Positions 50,913 to 60,073 of a stretch of DNA of 64,000 nt are shown piece by piece; position 1 is the first letter of the stretch; each line of letters opens with the position of its first letter. The position numbers were made by a program, and so were the translations under genes. The DNA comes from Aquariibacter albus (GTDB lineage: Bacteria; Pseudomonadota; Gammaproteobacteria; Burkholderiales; Burkholderiaceae_C): NCBI RefSeq assembly GCF_014145335.1, contig NZ_JACIVI010000004.1:186001-250000 (forward strand), in the 5' to 3' direction. The notes beneath the pieces are model-generated. The model was given only the letters and a program-made list of their open reading frames with translations. It made no database searches and was not told the DNA's origin.

Positions 50913-53900
50913 ATGATTCCCCGTCCTCCCGGCCTGCGCAGTCCTGCCGGGGTCGAGCTGCAGCACGCGCTCGAGCCCCTGTTCGAGCGCCTCCACGATC
51001 TGCTGGCCGACCCGGCCGCCGCGCCGGATCCGATCGAATCCGCCCTGCTCGCGGCGGCCTTCGCCGAGCGGGTCCAGGCGCTGCAGGAGGCCGGCGTGCC
51101 CGCGGCGGCCCGCCTGCTCGCCCTGCTGCCCCTGCTGCTCGACACCGACCAGCCCGACGACCCGATCCGACGCGAAGGCTTGCGCGAGCTGGCCCGGCAC
51201 ATCGACACCGGGCTGCTGCGCGAGGCTGCTGGCGACCCGCCGGCCAGCATCTGGCCGCCGCTCGCCGCCGATGCCGGCCTGGCCCGCCTGTTCGAGCGGG
51301 TCGGCCAGACCCCGCCGACGGCAGCCGAGTGGTGGTGCCCGCCCGAGGCCGCCGAATGGCTGGCCCTGCCGCCGGACGGCAGCCCGCCTCAGCCGCTCGA
51401 TGCCGCGCTGCTGCAGGCCTTCGAGGCCGCGGTGCTCGATGGACTGCACCCGGGGCATGCCCGTGCCGCAGCGGCCCCGCAGCGGCTGCAGGCCCTGTGC
51501 GCCGGGCTGGCGGCCGCGGCGCCGCCCTCCGCTGCCGGGGGGTGGCGGCTTGCGGCGGCCGCGATGGAGGGCGATGCCCTCGGGCTGCTCGACCCGGCCA
51601 CGCTGCCGCCGCGTCTGCCCTCGCGCCTCCTGTCCCTGCTGCGCACGGCGCTGCGCGGACAGGCCGGCTGCGTGCCGGTGCCCGCCCTGCCGTCCGGCCT
51701 GGCCCTCGAGCTGGCCTGGGCCTGTGTGCGGGCCGAGGATCCGCTGGGCGACGAAGCGCCGCAGCTGCAGCGCCTGCGCGAGGCGGCTGCCTGGGCCCCG
51801 CTGAGTCCGGCCTTCCGTCCTCCGCCCGGGCGGGATCCCCGCCATGACTGGTTGCCCGCCTCGGCCCTCGACCTGCCGATGCCGGAGACACCCGGCCCGG
51901 CGGACCAGGCTGCTGGTGGGACTTCGCCGGCCGGCCAGACCGATGCCCCGGAGCCGCTTGCAGGCGAACCCCCGGTCGTCGCCGAGCCCGACACCGCCCC
52001 GATGCCCTGGCGGGCCGTTCCCGAGCCCCTGCCCATGCCGGCACCGACCGCCTGGGCCGAGGTCGACCTTGGCTTCGACGAGGCGCTGGAGCCGGACCCC
52101 GACCCCGAGGCCGAGGCCGAGCTCCCCCGCCTGCCGACCTGGAATCCGCCGCCCGCCGCCCCGCCGTCGATGCAATGGGACGAACTGCCGGACCTGAGCC
52201 TGGACCTGTCCGACCCATGGCCCGAGCCTGCCGCCGAGTCCAAGTCCACCGACCACGCTCCGGCTCCGGAAGGGGCTCCGGAAGCGGCCGCCTCGCAGCC
52301 GGCCGTTCCGCCGTCGCCTGCGACCGGGGCGGGGGTGGGGGCGGGGGCGCCTTGCCCCGCCGAGCCGTCCCCGCCGGGTGAGGCCATTCCCCCCGAGCCG
52401 CAGACCGAGGCCGGCCAGGAGCCTGAACCGCCCGCTGCCGACCCGGCTGCGGATCCCGAGGCCTGGCGTCAGATCGGTTCGCTGCGCCTGCCGATCGTTC
52501 GCTTCAATCAGTTCCTGCACGAGGCGGACGAGAGTTCGAGGCGCCTGAACGTCGCGCTGGCCGAGTGGGCCCATCTCGGCGAGGGGCCGCTGGCCGAGGA
52601 GGCCGTGGTGGCGGCGCGCCAGCTGTCCGCCGAGGCGGCCGAGCTGGGTCTGGAGGATCTGGCCGAGCTCGCCGGCCGTGTGCTCGCCCTGGTCTGCCGG
52701 CCGGTCCGGCCGGGGGCCGCGCCGGATCCGGCCGGGGCGGCCCTGCTGACCGAGGCCGGTGAGCACCTGCGGCATCTGCTGCACCAGTTCGCCGCAGGTT
52801 TCCTGCGCCGGCCGCCGGCCGAGCTCATGCAGCGTCTGGACGAGGCCCTGGCGGCCCCGGCGCCAGCCTCGGCCGGGACGCCAGCCGCCGAGGCGGCCGC
52901 TCCCGTCCCGGCTGCGTGGATCGACTGGCCGGCCTGGGCCGCGATGCGACCGCTGCCCGACCCCGCCGGGATCGGGCGGTTGCCGCCCGCCGACTGGCCC
53001 CTGAGGGCGCTGGACGGCGCCCTCGATGCCGTGCAGGCCGAGGCCGATCCGCTGCAGGCGGCCCGCCAGGCCCTTGCGGAGGCGCTCGCGCAGGCGGCGC
53101 CATGCCTGGCATCCGATCTGCGGGCCCGCCTGGTGGCGGCCCAGCGTGAGCTGGGTGCGGCGCTGCGGCGCCAGCAGGGGGCGATCGACGCGCTGGCCCA
53201 GGGCCTCGCGGCCGCCCGTCCGCTGCGCTTCGATCGCTGGGCCGAGGCCCTGCGTGCACCGGTGGAGGCCGCAGCCGCTGCGCTGGGCCGACCGCTGCGC
53301 TTCACGGTCGACGGCGGGGCCGAACCGGTCGATCCGCTGGCCCTCTCGCGCTGGTTGCCCTGGGTGGAGGGCCTGCTGCTGCAGGCGGTCAGCGAGGGCC
53401 TGGAATCGCCCGAGCGCCGCGCGGCGGCCGGCAAGCCGCCGGTGGCCACGGTGCTGCTGAGCTGGAGCCGCCGCGCCGGCGACGAAGTCGAGCTGATGGT
53501 GGGCGATGACGGGGCCGGTCTGCCGCGTCCCCGGCTGGAGGCCTTGCGGGCCCAGGTCGAGGCCCAGGGCCTGAGCCTGCGGGTGGAGACGCTTCGGGGG
53601 GAGGGCTGCCGCATCGCGCTGCGCGGGATCTGCGGGCTGCCGGCCGGCCCCTGGCTCGGCCTGCGGGTCGCGGGCTGGGGCCCGGTGGGCCTGCCGGCCC
53701 ATGCGCTCGGTGCCGCCCAGGCGGTTGCACCGGCTGCCTGGCGGGCCGTGGCCGCCGGTGGCGCGCTGATGTGGCAAGGCCATCGCCTGCCGGCCCTGGC
53801 CTGGCCGGGCGTGGCGGCGCCGGTCTTGCAGGCCCTGCCTGCCGAGACCCTGCTGATGGCGGTGCAGACGCCGGGGGGGGCGGGCCTGGTCGCTCTGGAG

Positions 53901-54059
53901 GCCCCACCGCTTACGCTGCGCCCGCTGAACCAGGTGCTGCCTCCGCCCCTGCTGCGGCGTGCCGAGGCTGCAGGCCTCGGGCGCGATGCCGGCGGCACGC
54001 TCTGGATGCTCGCGCACCCTGCCGCACTGCGCCTACGGGATCAGCCCCCGCCCGCGTAG
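50913..54059 (+). CDS. Degenerate ChpA/PilL-like protein lacking kinase residues
   Basis: 1048 aa from ATG 50913. Residues about 510-600 match the ChpA segment IGxLRxPxxxxNxFLxEADExSRRL, followed by what should be the Hpt helix: the phosphorylated His is replaced (VVAARQLSAEAAELG, R569). The CheA-type ATPase region reads PWVEGLLLQAVSEGLESP where family members have LLRNAxxHGIE (Asn and His lost, Q824 and E828), though DDGAGL (D865) is kept. The CheW domain is poor and the C-terminal REC domain is absent. A long Pro/Glu/Ala spacer fills about 330-500. No frameshift or stop is seen; it is an intact but decayed protein. Confidence 0.65.
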   Translation: MIPRPPGLRSPAGVELQHALEPLFERLHDLLADPAAAPDPIESALLAAAFAERVQALQEAGVPAAARLLALLPLLLDTDQPDDPIRREGLRELARHIDTGLLREAAGDPPASIWPPLAADAGLARLFERVGQTPPTAAEWWCPPEAAEWLALPPDGSPPQPLDAALLQAFEAAVLDGLHPGHARAAAAPQRLQALCAGLAAAAPPSAAGGWRLAAAAMEGDALGLLDPATLPPRLPSRLLSLLRTALRGQAGCVPVPALPSGLALELAWACVRAEDPLGDEAPQLQRLREAAAWAPLSPAFRPPPGRDPRHDWLPASALDLPMPETPGPADQAAGGTSPAGQTDAPEPLAGEPPVVAEPDTAPMPWRAVPEPLPMPAPTAWAEVDLGFDEALEPDPDPEAEAELPRLPTWNPPPAAPPSMQWDELPDLSLDLSDPWPEPAAESKSTDHAPAPEGAPEAAASQPAVPPSPATGAGVGAGAPCPAEPSPPGEAIPPEPQTEAGQEPEPPAADPAADPEAWRQIGSLRLPIVRFNQFLHEADESSRRLNVALAEWAHLGEGPLAEEAVVAARQLSAEAAELGLEDLAELAGRVLALVCRPVRPGAAPDPAGAALLTEAGEHLRHLLHQFAAGFLRRPPAELMQRLDEALAAPAPASAGTPAAEAAAPVPAAWIDWPAWAAMRPLPDPAGIGRLPPADWPLRALDGALDAVQAEADPLQAARQALAEALAQAAPCLASDLRARLVAAQRELGAALRRQQGAIDALAQGLAAARPLRFDRWAEALRAPVEAAAAALGRPLRFTVDGGAEPVDPLALSRWLPWVEGLLLQAVSEGLESPERRAAAGKPPVATVLLSWSRRAGDEVELMVGDDGAGLPRPRLEALRAQVEAQGLSLRVETLRGEGCRIALRGICGLPAGPWLGLRVAGWGPVGLPAHALGAAQAVAPAAWRAVAAGGALMWQGHRLPALAWPGVAAPVLQALPAETLLMAVQTPGGAGLVALEAPPLTLRPLNQVLPPPLLRRAEAAGLGRDAGGTLWMLAHPAALRLRDQPPPA

Positions 54060-54511
54060 TCCAGGCTGCGCCAGGCGTTGAACACCGCCACGGCCACCGC
54101 ATTGCTGAGGTTCAGGCTGCGCTGACCGGGGCGCATCGGCAGGCGCAGGCGCTGCTCGGGCGGCAGGCTGTCGCGCAGGGCCGGCGGCAGCCCGGCGCTC
54201 TCGCTGCCGAAGACCAGGCAATCCCCGGCCTGCCAGCGCGGGGCGTCGAAGCGGCGCTGCGCGCGGGTGGTGAAGGCGAAGAGCCGGCCCGGTTCGGGCT
54301 GCTCGGCGGCCAGGAAGGCCGCCCAGTCGGCATGCACCTGCACGGGGGCGTACTCGTGGTAATCGAGGCCGGCGCGCTGCAGCTGGCGGTCGTCCATCGA
54401 GAAGCCGAGCGGCTCGATCAGGTGCAGGGCGCAGCCGGTGTTGGCTGCCAGGCGGATCACGTTGCCGGTGTTGGGGGGAATCTCCGGCGCGACAAGGACG
54501 ATGCGGAACAT
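54041..54511 (-). CDS. trmL: tRNA (cytidine/uridine-34-2'-O)-methyltransferase
   Basis: 156 aa from ATG 54511. SPOUT knot enzyme modifying the wobble base of tRNA-Leu. MFRIVLVAPEIPPNTGNVIRLAANTGC, GDCLVFGSESAGLPPAL and LNLSNAVAVAVFNAWRSLDY are the family signatures. Its 3' end overlaps the 3' end of the ChpA-like gene by 19 bp (convergent). Confidence 0.93.
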   Translation of the reverse strand: MFRIVLVAPEIPPNTGNVIRLAANTGCALHLIEPLGFSMDDRQLQRAGLDYHEYAPVQVHADWAAFLAAEQPEPGRLFAFTTRAQRRFDAPRWQAGDCLVFGSESAGLPPALRDSLPPEQRLRLPMRPGQRSLNLSNAVAVAVFNAWRSLDYAGGG

Positions 54512-54556
54512 GGCGGGAGTGTCGCCGTCCGCGGTGGCCGCCATCCGCGCACCGGC

Positions 54557-55309
54557 TCAGCTCCCGCCCGGATCGGGCGTCCGCGCCAGCACCCAGGCAT
54601 GGACCGGACCGAGTCCGGCAGCCTGCAGGCTGCGACAGGCCTCGGCCAGGGTCGCGCCGGTGGTCAGCACATCGTCGACCAGCACCGGCGTGCAGCCGCG
54701 CAGGGCCGCCGCACAGCCCGGAGCGGCCAGGAAGGCGCCGCGCACATTGGCGGCCCGTGCGGCCCGGTCGAGGCCCCGCTGCGAGGGGTGGTCGATCAGC
54801 CGCAGCAGCAGGTCTTCGCGCAGCCCGAGCCGGAAGCGGCGTGCCAGGCCCCGGGCCAGCAGGGCGGCCTGGTTGTAGCCGCGGCTGCGCAGCCGTGCCG
54901 CCGAGAGCGGCATGGGCAGCAGCAGCGGCGAGGGGCCGGGGGCGGGCTGACCGTCGAGTGCCCGGGCCAGTGCGTCGACCAGGGTCGGCCCCAGGTCCAG
55001 CGCGGCATCGAGCTTGAAGGCGGCGATCAGTCCATCCCAGGGCGGCGCATAGTCCAGCGCCAGCTGCAGGCTGGCCCAGGGGGGAGGCTCGCGCAGACAG
55101 CTCCCGCAGCGGCCGCCCGCAGGGGCCAGGCCGGCGCCCGGCCGGCCACAGCCGCCGCAGCGCCAGGCGGGTCTGGGCTGCGCGCTCCGGCAGGCGGGAC
55201 ACAGCCGACCTGCCCGGCCCTGGCTGGCGCCACGGCAGGCGGCGCAGCGCGTCGGCCAGGCCGCCAGGCGCAGGCCCGGGCTTTGCTGGAGCAGGGGGGT
55301 GTCGGGCAT
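54557..55309 (-). CDS. comF: ComF-family amidophosphoribosyltransferase-like protein
   Basis: 250 aa from ATG 55309. N-terminal cysteine cluster (CAACRG, CPACR, CGGCGRPG, CGSC), then a phosphoribosyltransferase fold with the PRPP loop PVLVDDVLTTGATLAEACR and RSRGYNQAALLARGLARR. ComF proteins aid DNA uptake in competent bacteria; here the role is inferred from family. Divergent to the BioC-like gene. Confidence 0.88.
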   Translation of the reverse strand: MPDTPLLQQSPGLRLAAWPTRCAACRGASQGRAGRLCPACRSAQPRPAWRCGGCGRPGAGLAPAGGRCGSCLREPPPWASLQLALDYAPPWDGLIAAFKLDAALDLGPTLVDALARALDGQPAPGPSPLLLPMPLSAARLRSRGYNQAALLARGLARRFRLGLREDLLLRLIDHPSQRGLDRAARAANVRGAFLAAPGCAAALRGCTPVLVDDVLTTGATLAEACRSLQAAGLGPVHAWVLARTPDPGGS

Positions 55310-55435
55310 GCGCGGCGTGGCAGCGGGGGGCTTCCTATACTGCGCGCCCTTGCGCCGCCCGGCGGTCCCGCCATGGAGCGGGTGGGGGCCCGACCCGCGG
55401 GTCGCGCTGCACCTGGTCTCGGCCCGCCGACCGCG
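55310..55435. promoter_or_regulatory. Divergent gap between comF and BioC-like gene
   Basis: 126 bp; TATACT at 55336-55341 is a good -10 for the plus strand. No -35 stands out. Confidence 0.45.
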
Positions 55436-56371
55436 ATGAACCTCTCCCCGTCCGCTCCGCAACCCGATCCGGCCTCGCCCGATCCCCTGGCCGTGCAGGC
55501 GCACTGGCGCCGTGCCGCGCGACAGGCCGAGGCGCCGTGGCTGCACGGCGAGATCGCCCGCCGCATGGGTGAGCGCCTGGGCTGGATCAAGCGCCAGCCG
55601 GCGCAGGTGCTGGAGATCGGCGGCTGGCTGGGCGCCGGCCGGTCGGTGCTGCGCGCGGTCTATCCCAAGGCGAGGCTTGTCGCCGTGGAGCCGACCGAAG
55701 CGCTGCGGGCCCGCCGCGCCGCGCAGATTGACGGCCGCTGGCGCCGCTGGCTGGGTCGGGCCGGCGAGGAGGCGGTGCACCATCTCGCGGCCGATGCGCC
55801 GCTGCCGGGCCCCGTGGACCTGGTCTGGTCCAACCTGGGGCTGCACTGGTCGGCCGATCCGCAGCAGGCTTTCGCGCATTGGCGTGCTGCGCTCGCGCCC
55901 GAGGGCTTCCTGATGTTCTCGGCCTTCGGGCCGGACACCCTGCGCGAGCTGGGCGGGCTCTACCGCAGCATGGGCTGGGCGCCGCCGGCGCACCGCTACA
56001 TCGACATGCACGATCTCGGCGATGCGCTCCTGCATGCCGGTCTGGCCGATCCGGTGATGGACATGGAGACCCTGACCCTCGCCTGGCGTGAGCCTGCCGA
56101 TCTGCTGCGGGAACTTCGCGGCCTGGGGGGCAATGCCTGCCGCGAGCGGCCGGCGGGCTGTCGGACGCCGCGCTGGCGCGCCCGCCTCGAAGACCTGCTC
56201 GCGGAACGCCTGCGTGGCCCCGACGGCCGGCTTCAGCTGAGCTTCGAGATCGTCCAGGGTCATGCGTTTCAGGCGGCCCCGAAGCCGGTTCGTGGTGCCC
56301 TCGCGACGGTCTCGGTCGATCAATTGCGTGACAGCGCCCGGAGGGTGGCGAAGCGCTCGGACTCTCGTTGA
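55436..56371 (+). CDS. BioC-like SAM-dependent methyltransferase
   Basis: 311 aa from ATG 55436. AdoMet-binding motif VLEIGGWLGAGRSVLR, with VAVEPTEALRARRAAQ as the acidic loop and LVWSNLGLHWSADPQQAFAHW after it, typical of BioC, which methylates malonyl-ACP to start biotin synthesis. In Burkholderiales this gene lies beside comF. Whether it is true BioC is uncertain: no other bio gene is in the window. Confidence 0.75.
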   Translation: MNLSPSAPQPDPASPDPLAVQAHWRRAARQAEAPWLHGEIARRMGERLGWIKRQPAQVLEIGGWLGAGRSVLRAVYPKARLVAVEPTEALRARRAAQIDGRWRRWLGRAGEEAVHHLAADAPLPGPVDLVWSNLGLHWSADPQQAFAHWRAALAPEGFLMFSAFGPDTLRELGGLYRSMGWAPPAHRYIDMHDLGDALLHAGLADPVMDMETLTLAWREPADLLRELRGLGGNACRERPAGCRTPRWRARLEDLLAERLRGPDGRLQLSFEIVQGHAFQAAPKPVRGALATVSVDQLRDSARRVAKRSDSR

Positions 56372-56397
56372 GTCGCGCAAAAGGGCTCGGCTAGAAT
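56368..56397 (+). promoter_or_regulatory. Promoter of the DUF2244-cytochrome oxidase operon
   Basis: -35 TTGAGT (56368-56373) overlapping the stop codon of the methyltransferase gene, 18-bp spacer, -10 TAGAAT (56392-56397). DUF2244 starts 76 bases after the -10. Confidence 0.55.
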
Positions 56398-56473
56398 CCG
56401 CGCGCCTCTGAGGGGGGGCAATCCCTTCCCCCAGGATGGCGCCCGAGGCAACGGGTTCGAGGAGTTGTCGGAG

Positions 56474-57046
56474 ATGTATTCAGCCCCTGACCCCGCAAGC
56501 GTGCCGCCGAAGCCTCTGCGCTTCGGACGTCTGCATGCCGAGGCAGGTGCTGGCCGCGAGGGCTCGGAGGCTGTGCCGACCTGGGCGGTCGAGTGGGTGC
56601 TCAAGCGCAATTGCTCTTTGCGACCGGGTCAGCTGCTGGTGTTCTACCTGTCGCTGTGCGTGGTCTCCCTGCTGATCGCCGGCTACTTCTGGCGGCACGG
56701 GGCTCATCCGGTGATGATCTTTGCCGGGCTTGAGTTGCTCGTGGTGGGGGTGGCGCTGCTGATCTATGCGCGCCATGCGGGTGACCGCGAACGGGTGGAA
56801 CTGGCCGGCGGGCAGCTGACGGTCGAGTGGCAGCACGGAGCGCGGTCGGGGCGCATGGAATTTGCTGCGGAGTCGGTGCGGATCGACGAGGTGGGGCCCG
56901 GTCGGCCCCTGATCGGTCTTTCGGCCCGCGGCCGGCAGGTGAGGGTGGGGCGCCATGTGCGTCCTGAGCTGCGCAAGCAGCTCGCAGAAGAACTGAAAGC
57001 CACACTTCGGTGGGGCACGGGTTGGTCCGGTGCAAACTTGGGCTGA
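56474..57046 (+). CDS. DUF2244 membrane protein
   Basis: 190 aa from ATG 56474, with GAGGAG nine bases upstream. Two closely spaced membrane helices (LLVFYLSLCVVSLLIAGYFW, HPVMIFAGLELLVVGVALLIYA) and a beta-rich cytosolic domain (RERVELAGGQLTVEWQHG) match DUF2244. This family often precedes coxB in betaproteobacteria and is assumed to help cytochrome oxidase, with no proven role. Confidence 0.85.
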   Translation: MYSAPDPASVPPKPLRFGRLHAEAGAGREGSEAVPTWAVEWVLKRNCSLRPGQLLVFYLSLCVVSLLIAGYFWRHGAHPVMIFAGLELLVVGVALLIYARHAGDRERVELAGGQLTVEWQHGARSGRMEFAAESVRIDEVGPGRPLIGLSARGRQVRVGRHVRPELRKQLAEELKATLRWGTGWSGANLG

Positions 57047-57080
57047 GGTCGTGGGTGGGACAGTGGAAGTGAGCAGGAAG

Positions 57081-58262
57081 ATGACGATCGAAGCGATGTG
57101 GAATGCCGCGCGTCGGCAGGTGGCCCGTGCCACGGTCGGGGCGACGATGGCCCTGGTCGGCGGCATGGCAGTGGCCCAGGTGGCCGATCTGCCCGGCGGT
57201 CCGAAGGTCAACCAGACCGACCTTCATCAGCCGGTGACCTCGATCGCCGCGCAGCAGTACGACATGCACGTGCTGATGCTGGTCATCTGCTCGGTGATCT
57301 TCGTCGCGGTCTTCGGCGTGATGTTTTATTCGGTGTTCAAGCACCGCAAGAGCCTGGGCGCCAAGCCGGCGAACTTCCACGAAAGCACCACGGTCGAGAT
57401 CATCTGGACCATCGTGCCCTTCCTGATCGTGATCGGCATGGCCCTCCCGGCCACCAAGATCGTCGTCGCGATGAAGGACACCACCAACGCCGACCTGACC
57501 ATCAAGGCCACCGGCTACCAGTGGAAGTGGGGCTACGACTACATCAAGGGTGAAGGCGAGGGCATCAGCTTCCTGTCGACCCTCGACAACTCGCAGCGGC
57601 TGATGTCCGACACCGGCAAGCCGTCCGGCGACAACTACCTGCTGAAGGTCGACAACCCGCTGGTCGTGCCGGTCAACAAGAAGGTGCGGATCGTGACCAC
57701 GGCCAATGACGTGATCCACGCCTGGATGGTGCCGGCCTTCGGCGTCAAGCAGGATGCGATCCCCGGCTTCGTGCGTGACACCTGGTTCAAGGCCGAGAAG
57801 ACCGGCGATTTCTACGGGCAGTGCGCCGAACTCTGCGGCAAGGAGCACGCCTACATGCCGATCCACGTGAAGGTGGTCAGCGAAGAGGAATACAGCGCCT
57901 GGGCGGCGGCCAAGATCAAGGCGGCTGCCGCCAAGGCCGATGACCCGAGCAAGGTCTGGGAACTTGCCGACCTGGCCGCCCGCGGCGAGAAGATCTACGC
58001 CGCCAACTGCGTGGCCTGCCACGGTGCGGGTGGCGAAGGTGGCGTGGGCAAGAAGCTCGATGGTTCGGCGCTGGTGCTGGACGCCGACGCGGCCAAGCAG
58101 ATCACGGTGCTGCTCAAGGGCGCAGGCAACGGCATGATGCCCGCGTGGCCGCAGCTGTCGGACACCGAGATCGCCGCCGTGATCACCTACACCAAGAACA
58201 AGTGGTCGAACCAGACGGGCCAGGTTGTTCAACCTGCTGCCATCCTGGCCGCCCGTCAGTAA
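57081..58262 (+). CDS. coxB: Cytochrome c oxidase subunit II with fused cytochrome c domain
   Basis: 393 aa from ATG 57081 (earlier GTGs exist in frame). Signal-like N-terminus, two membrane helices, the CuA site QCAELCGKEHAYMPIHV and an additional C-terminal cytochrome c domain (CVACHGAGGEGGVGKKLDG) with Met ligand GMMPAW. It carries electrons from cytochrome c to subunit I. Typical caa3-like layout in Burkholderiales. Confidence 0.94.
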   Translation: MTIEAMWNAARRQVARATVGATMALVGGMAVAQVADLPGGPKVNQTDLHQPVTSIAAQQYDMHVLMLVICSVIFVAVFGVMFYSVFKHRKSLGAKPANFHESTTVEIIWTIVPFLIVIGMALPATKIVVAMKDTTNADLTIKATGYQWKWGYDYIKGEGEGISFLSTLDNSQRLMSDTGKPSGDNYLLKVDNPLVVPVNKKVRIVTTANDVIHAWMVPAFGVKQDAIPGFVRDTWFKAEKTGDFYGQCAELCGKEHAYMPIHVKVVSEEEYSAWAAAKIKAAAAKADDPSKVWELADLAARGEKIYAANCVACHGAGGEGGVGKKLDGSALVLDADAAKQITVLLKGAGNGMMPAWPQLSDTEIAAVITYTKNKWSNQTGQVVQPAAILAARQ

Positions 58263-58289
58263 TTCCGCCCGCCGTTTGAGAGGTATTCG

Positions 58290-59915
58290 ATGAGCGCAGT
58301 ACTTGATTCCCACGGTCACGCCCACGGGCATGATGACCATGCCCACGACCACCCGCACGGCTGGCGGCGCTGGGTCTTCGCGACCAACCACAAAGACATC
58401 GGCACGCTGTACCTGCTGTTCAGCTTCACGATGCTGATGATCGGCGGCGTGCTGGCCCTGGGCATCCGCGCCGAGCTGTTCCAGCCGGGTCTGCAGCTGG
58501 TGAACCCTGAACTGTTCAACCAGTTCACCACCATGCACGGCCTGATCATGGTGTTCGGCGCGATCATGCCGGCCTTCGTCGGCTTCGCGAACTGGATGCT
58601 GCCGCTGCAGATCGGCGCGTCCGACATGGCCTTCGCGCGGATGAACAACTTCAGCTTCTGGCTGATGATCCCCGCGGCCATCATGCTCGTGTCGAGCTTC
58701 TTCATGCCGGGTGGCGCGCCTGCCGCCGGCTGGACGCTCTACGCGCCGCTGACGCTGCAGATGGGCCCCTCGATGGACGCCGGCATCTTCGCGATGCACA
58801 TCCTGGGCGCCTCGTCGATCATGGGCTCGATCAACATCATCGTGACCATCCTCAACATGCGCGCCCCCGGGATGACGCTGATGAAGATGCCGATGTTCGC
58901 CTGGACCTGGCTGATCACCGCCTACCTGCTGATCGCGGTGATGCCCGTGCTCGCCGGCGCGATCACCATGACCCTGACCGACCGCCACTTCGGCACCAGC
59001 TTCTTCAATCCGGCAGGTGGCGGCGACCCGGTGATGTATCAGCACATCTTCTGGTTCTTCGGTCACCCCGAGGTCTACATCATGATCCTGCCGGCCTTCG
59101 GCATCGTGAGCCAGATCGTGCCGGCCTTCGCCCGCAAGAAGCTGTTCGGCTACACCTCGATGGTCTACGCGACCGCCTCGATCGCCATCCTGTCCTTCAT
59201 CGTGTGGGCCCACCACATGTTCACGACGGGCATGCCGGTGACCGGCCAGCTGTTCTTCATGTACGCGACCATGCTGATCTCCATCCCGACCGGGGTGAAG
59301 GTCTTCAACTGGATCGCGACGATGTGGAAGGGCTCGATGACCTTCGAGACCCCGATGCTGTTCGCCGTCGGCTTCATCTTCGTGTTCACGATGGGCGGCT
59401 TCACCGGCCTGATCCTGTCGGTGGCTCCGATCGACATTCAGCTGCAAGACACCTACTACGTCGTGGCCCACTTCCACTACGTGCTGGTGGCCGGCTCGCT
59501 CTACGCGATGTTCGCCGGTTACTACTACTGGGCGCCGAAGTGGACCGGCGTGATGTATTCGGAGACCCGCGGTCGCATCCACTTCTGGGGCTCGCTGGTG
59601 TTCTTCAACATCACCTTCTTCCCGATGCACTTCCTGGGTCTGGCCGGCATGCCGCGTCGCTACGCCGACTACCCGATGCAGTTCGCTGACTTCAACGCGA
59701 TCGCCTCGATCGGCGCCTTCGGCTTCGGTCTGATGCAGGTCTACTTCTTCGTCTTCATCGTGCTGCCCGGCATGCTGGGTAAGGGCGAGAAGGCACCGCA
59801 GAAGCCCTGGGAAGCCGCGGAAGGCCTGGAATGGGAAGTGCCGTCGCCGGCTCCCTTCCACACCTTCGAGAACCCGCCGAAGCTGGACGCCACCGCGACC
59901 CGCGTGATCGGCTGA
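58290..59915 (+). CDS. coxA: Cytochrome c oxidase subunit I
   Basis: 541 aa with twelve predicted membrane helices. N-terminus is His-rich ([17 protein letters not shown]). Heme/Cu ligands include H in [28 protein letters not shown] (CuB His, Tyr crosslink), WAHHMFTTG, and [12 protein letters not shown]. Catalytic heme-copper subunit pumping protons. Follows coxB by 27 bp. Confidence 0.97.
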   Translation: MSAVLDSHGHAHGHDDHAHDHPHGWRRWVFATNHKDIGTLYLLFSFTMLMIGGVLALGIRAELFQPGLQLVNPELFNQFTTMHGLIMVFGAIMPAFVGFANWMLPLQIGASDMAFARMNNFSFWLMIPAAIMLVSSFFMPGGAPAAGWTLYAPLTLQMGPSMDAGIFAMHILGASSIMGSINIIVTILNMRAPGMTLMKMPMFAWTWLITAYLLIAVMPVLAGAITMTLTDRHFGTSFFNPAGGGDPVMYQHIFWFFGHPEVYIMILPAFGIVSQIVPAFARKKLFGYTSMVYATASIAILSFIVWAHHMFTTGMPVTGQLFFMYATMLISIPTGVKVFNWIATMWKGSMTFETPMLFAVGFIFVFTMGGFTGLILSVAPIDIQLQDTYYVVAHFHYVLVAGSLYAMFAGYYYWAPKWTGVMYSETRGRIHFWGSLVFFNITFFPMHFLGLAGMPRRYADYPMQFADFNAIASIGAFGFGLMQVYFFVFIVLPGMLGKGEKAPQKPWEAAEGLEWEVPSPAPFHTFENPPKLDATATRVIG

Positions 59916-59943
59916 GCTGCAACCGACCCCAAGGACCGATCCG

Positions 59944-60069
59944 ATGGCCGCCGCCCCGCAGGACCCCAGGCAACGCAAGAACAATGTGCGTCTGGGTCTG
60001 ATCCTTGCCTCCGTGGCGGTGGCCTTCGCGATGGGTTTTGTCGCGAAGATCGTGATGCTCGGGGGCTGA
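59944..60069 (+). CDS. Cytochrome oxidase small assembly protein
   Basis: 41 aa from ATG 59944: a short basic N-terminus (MAAAPQDPRQRKNNVRLG) and one membrane helix (LILASVAVAFAMGFVAKIVML). Small single-helix genes between coxA and ctaG are conserved in this order and labelled cytochrome oxidase small assembly proteins. No experimental role known to me. Confidence 0.8.
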   Translation: MAAAPQDPRQRKNNVRLGLILASVAVAFAMGFVAKIVMLGG

Positions 60070-60073
60070 ACGA

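Noticed and set aside
50448-54017. 1189-codon open frame antisense to the ChpA-like gene
   Set aside because: An effect of high GC and third-position bias; the opposite strand has family similarity, this one gives only Arg/Gln/Gly-rich sequence without motifs.
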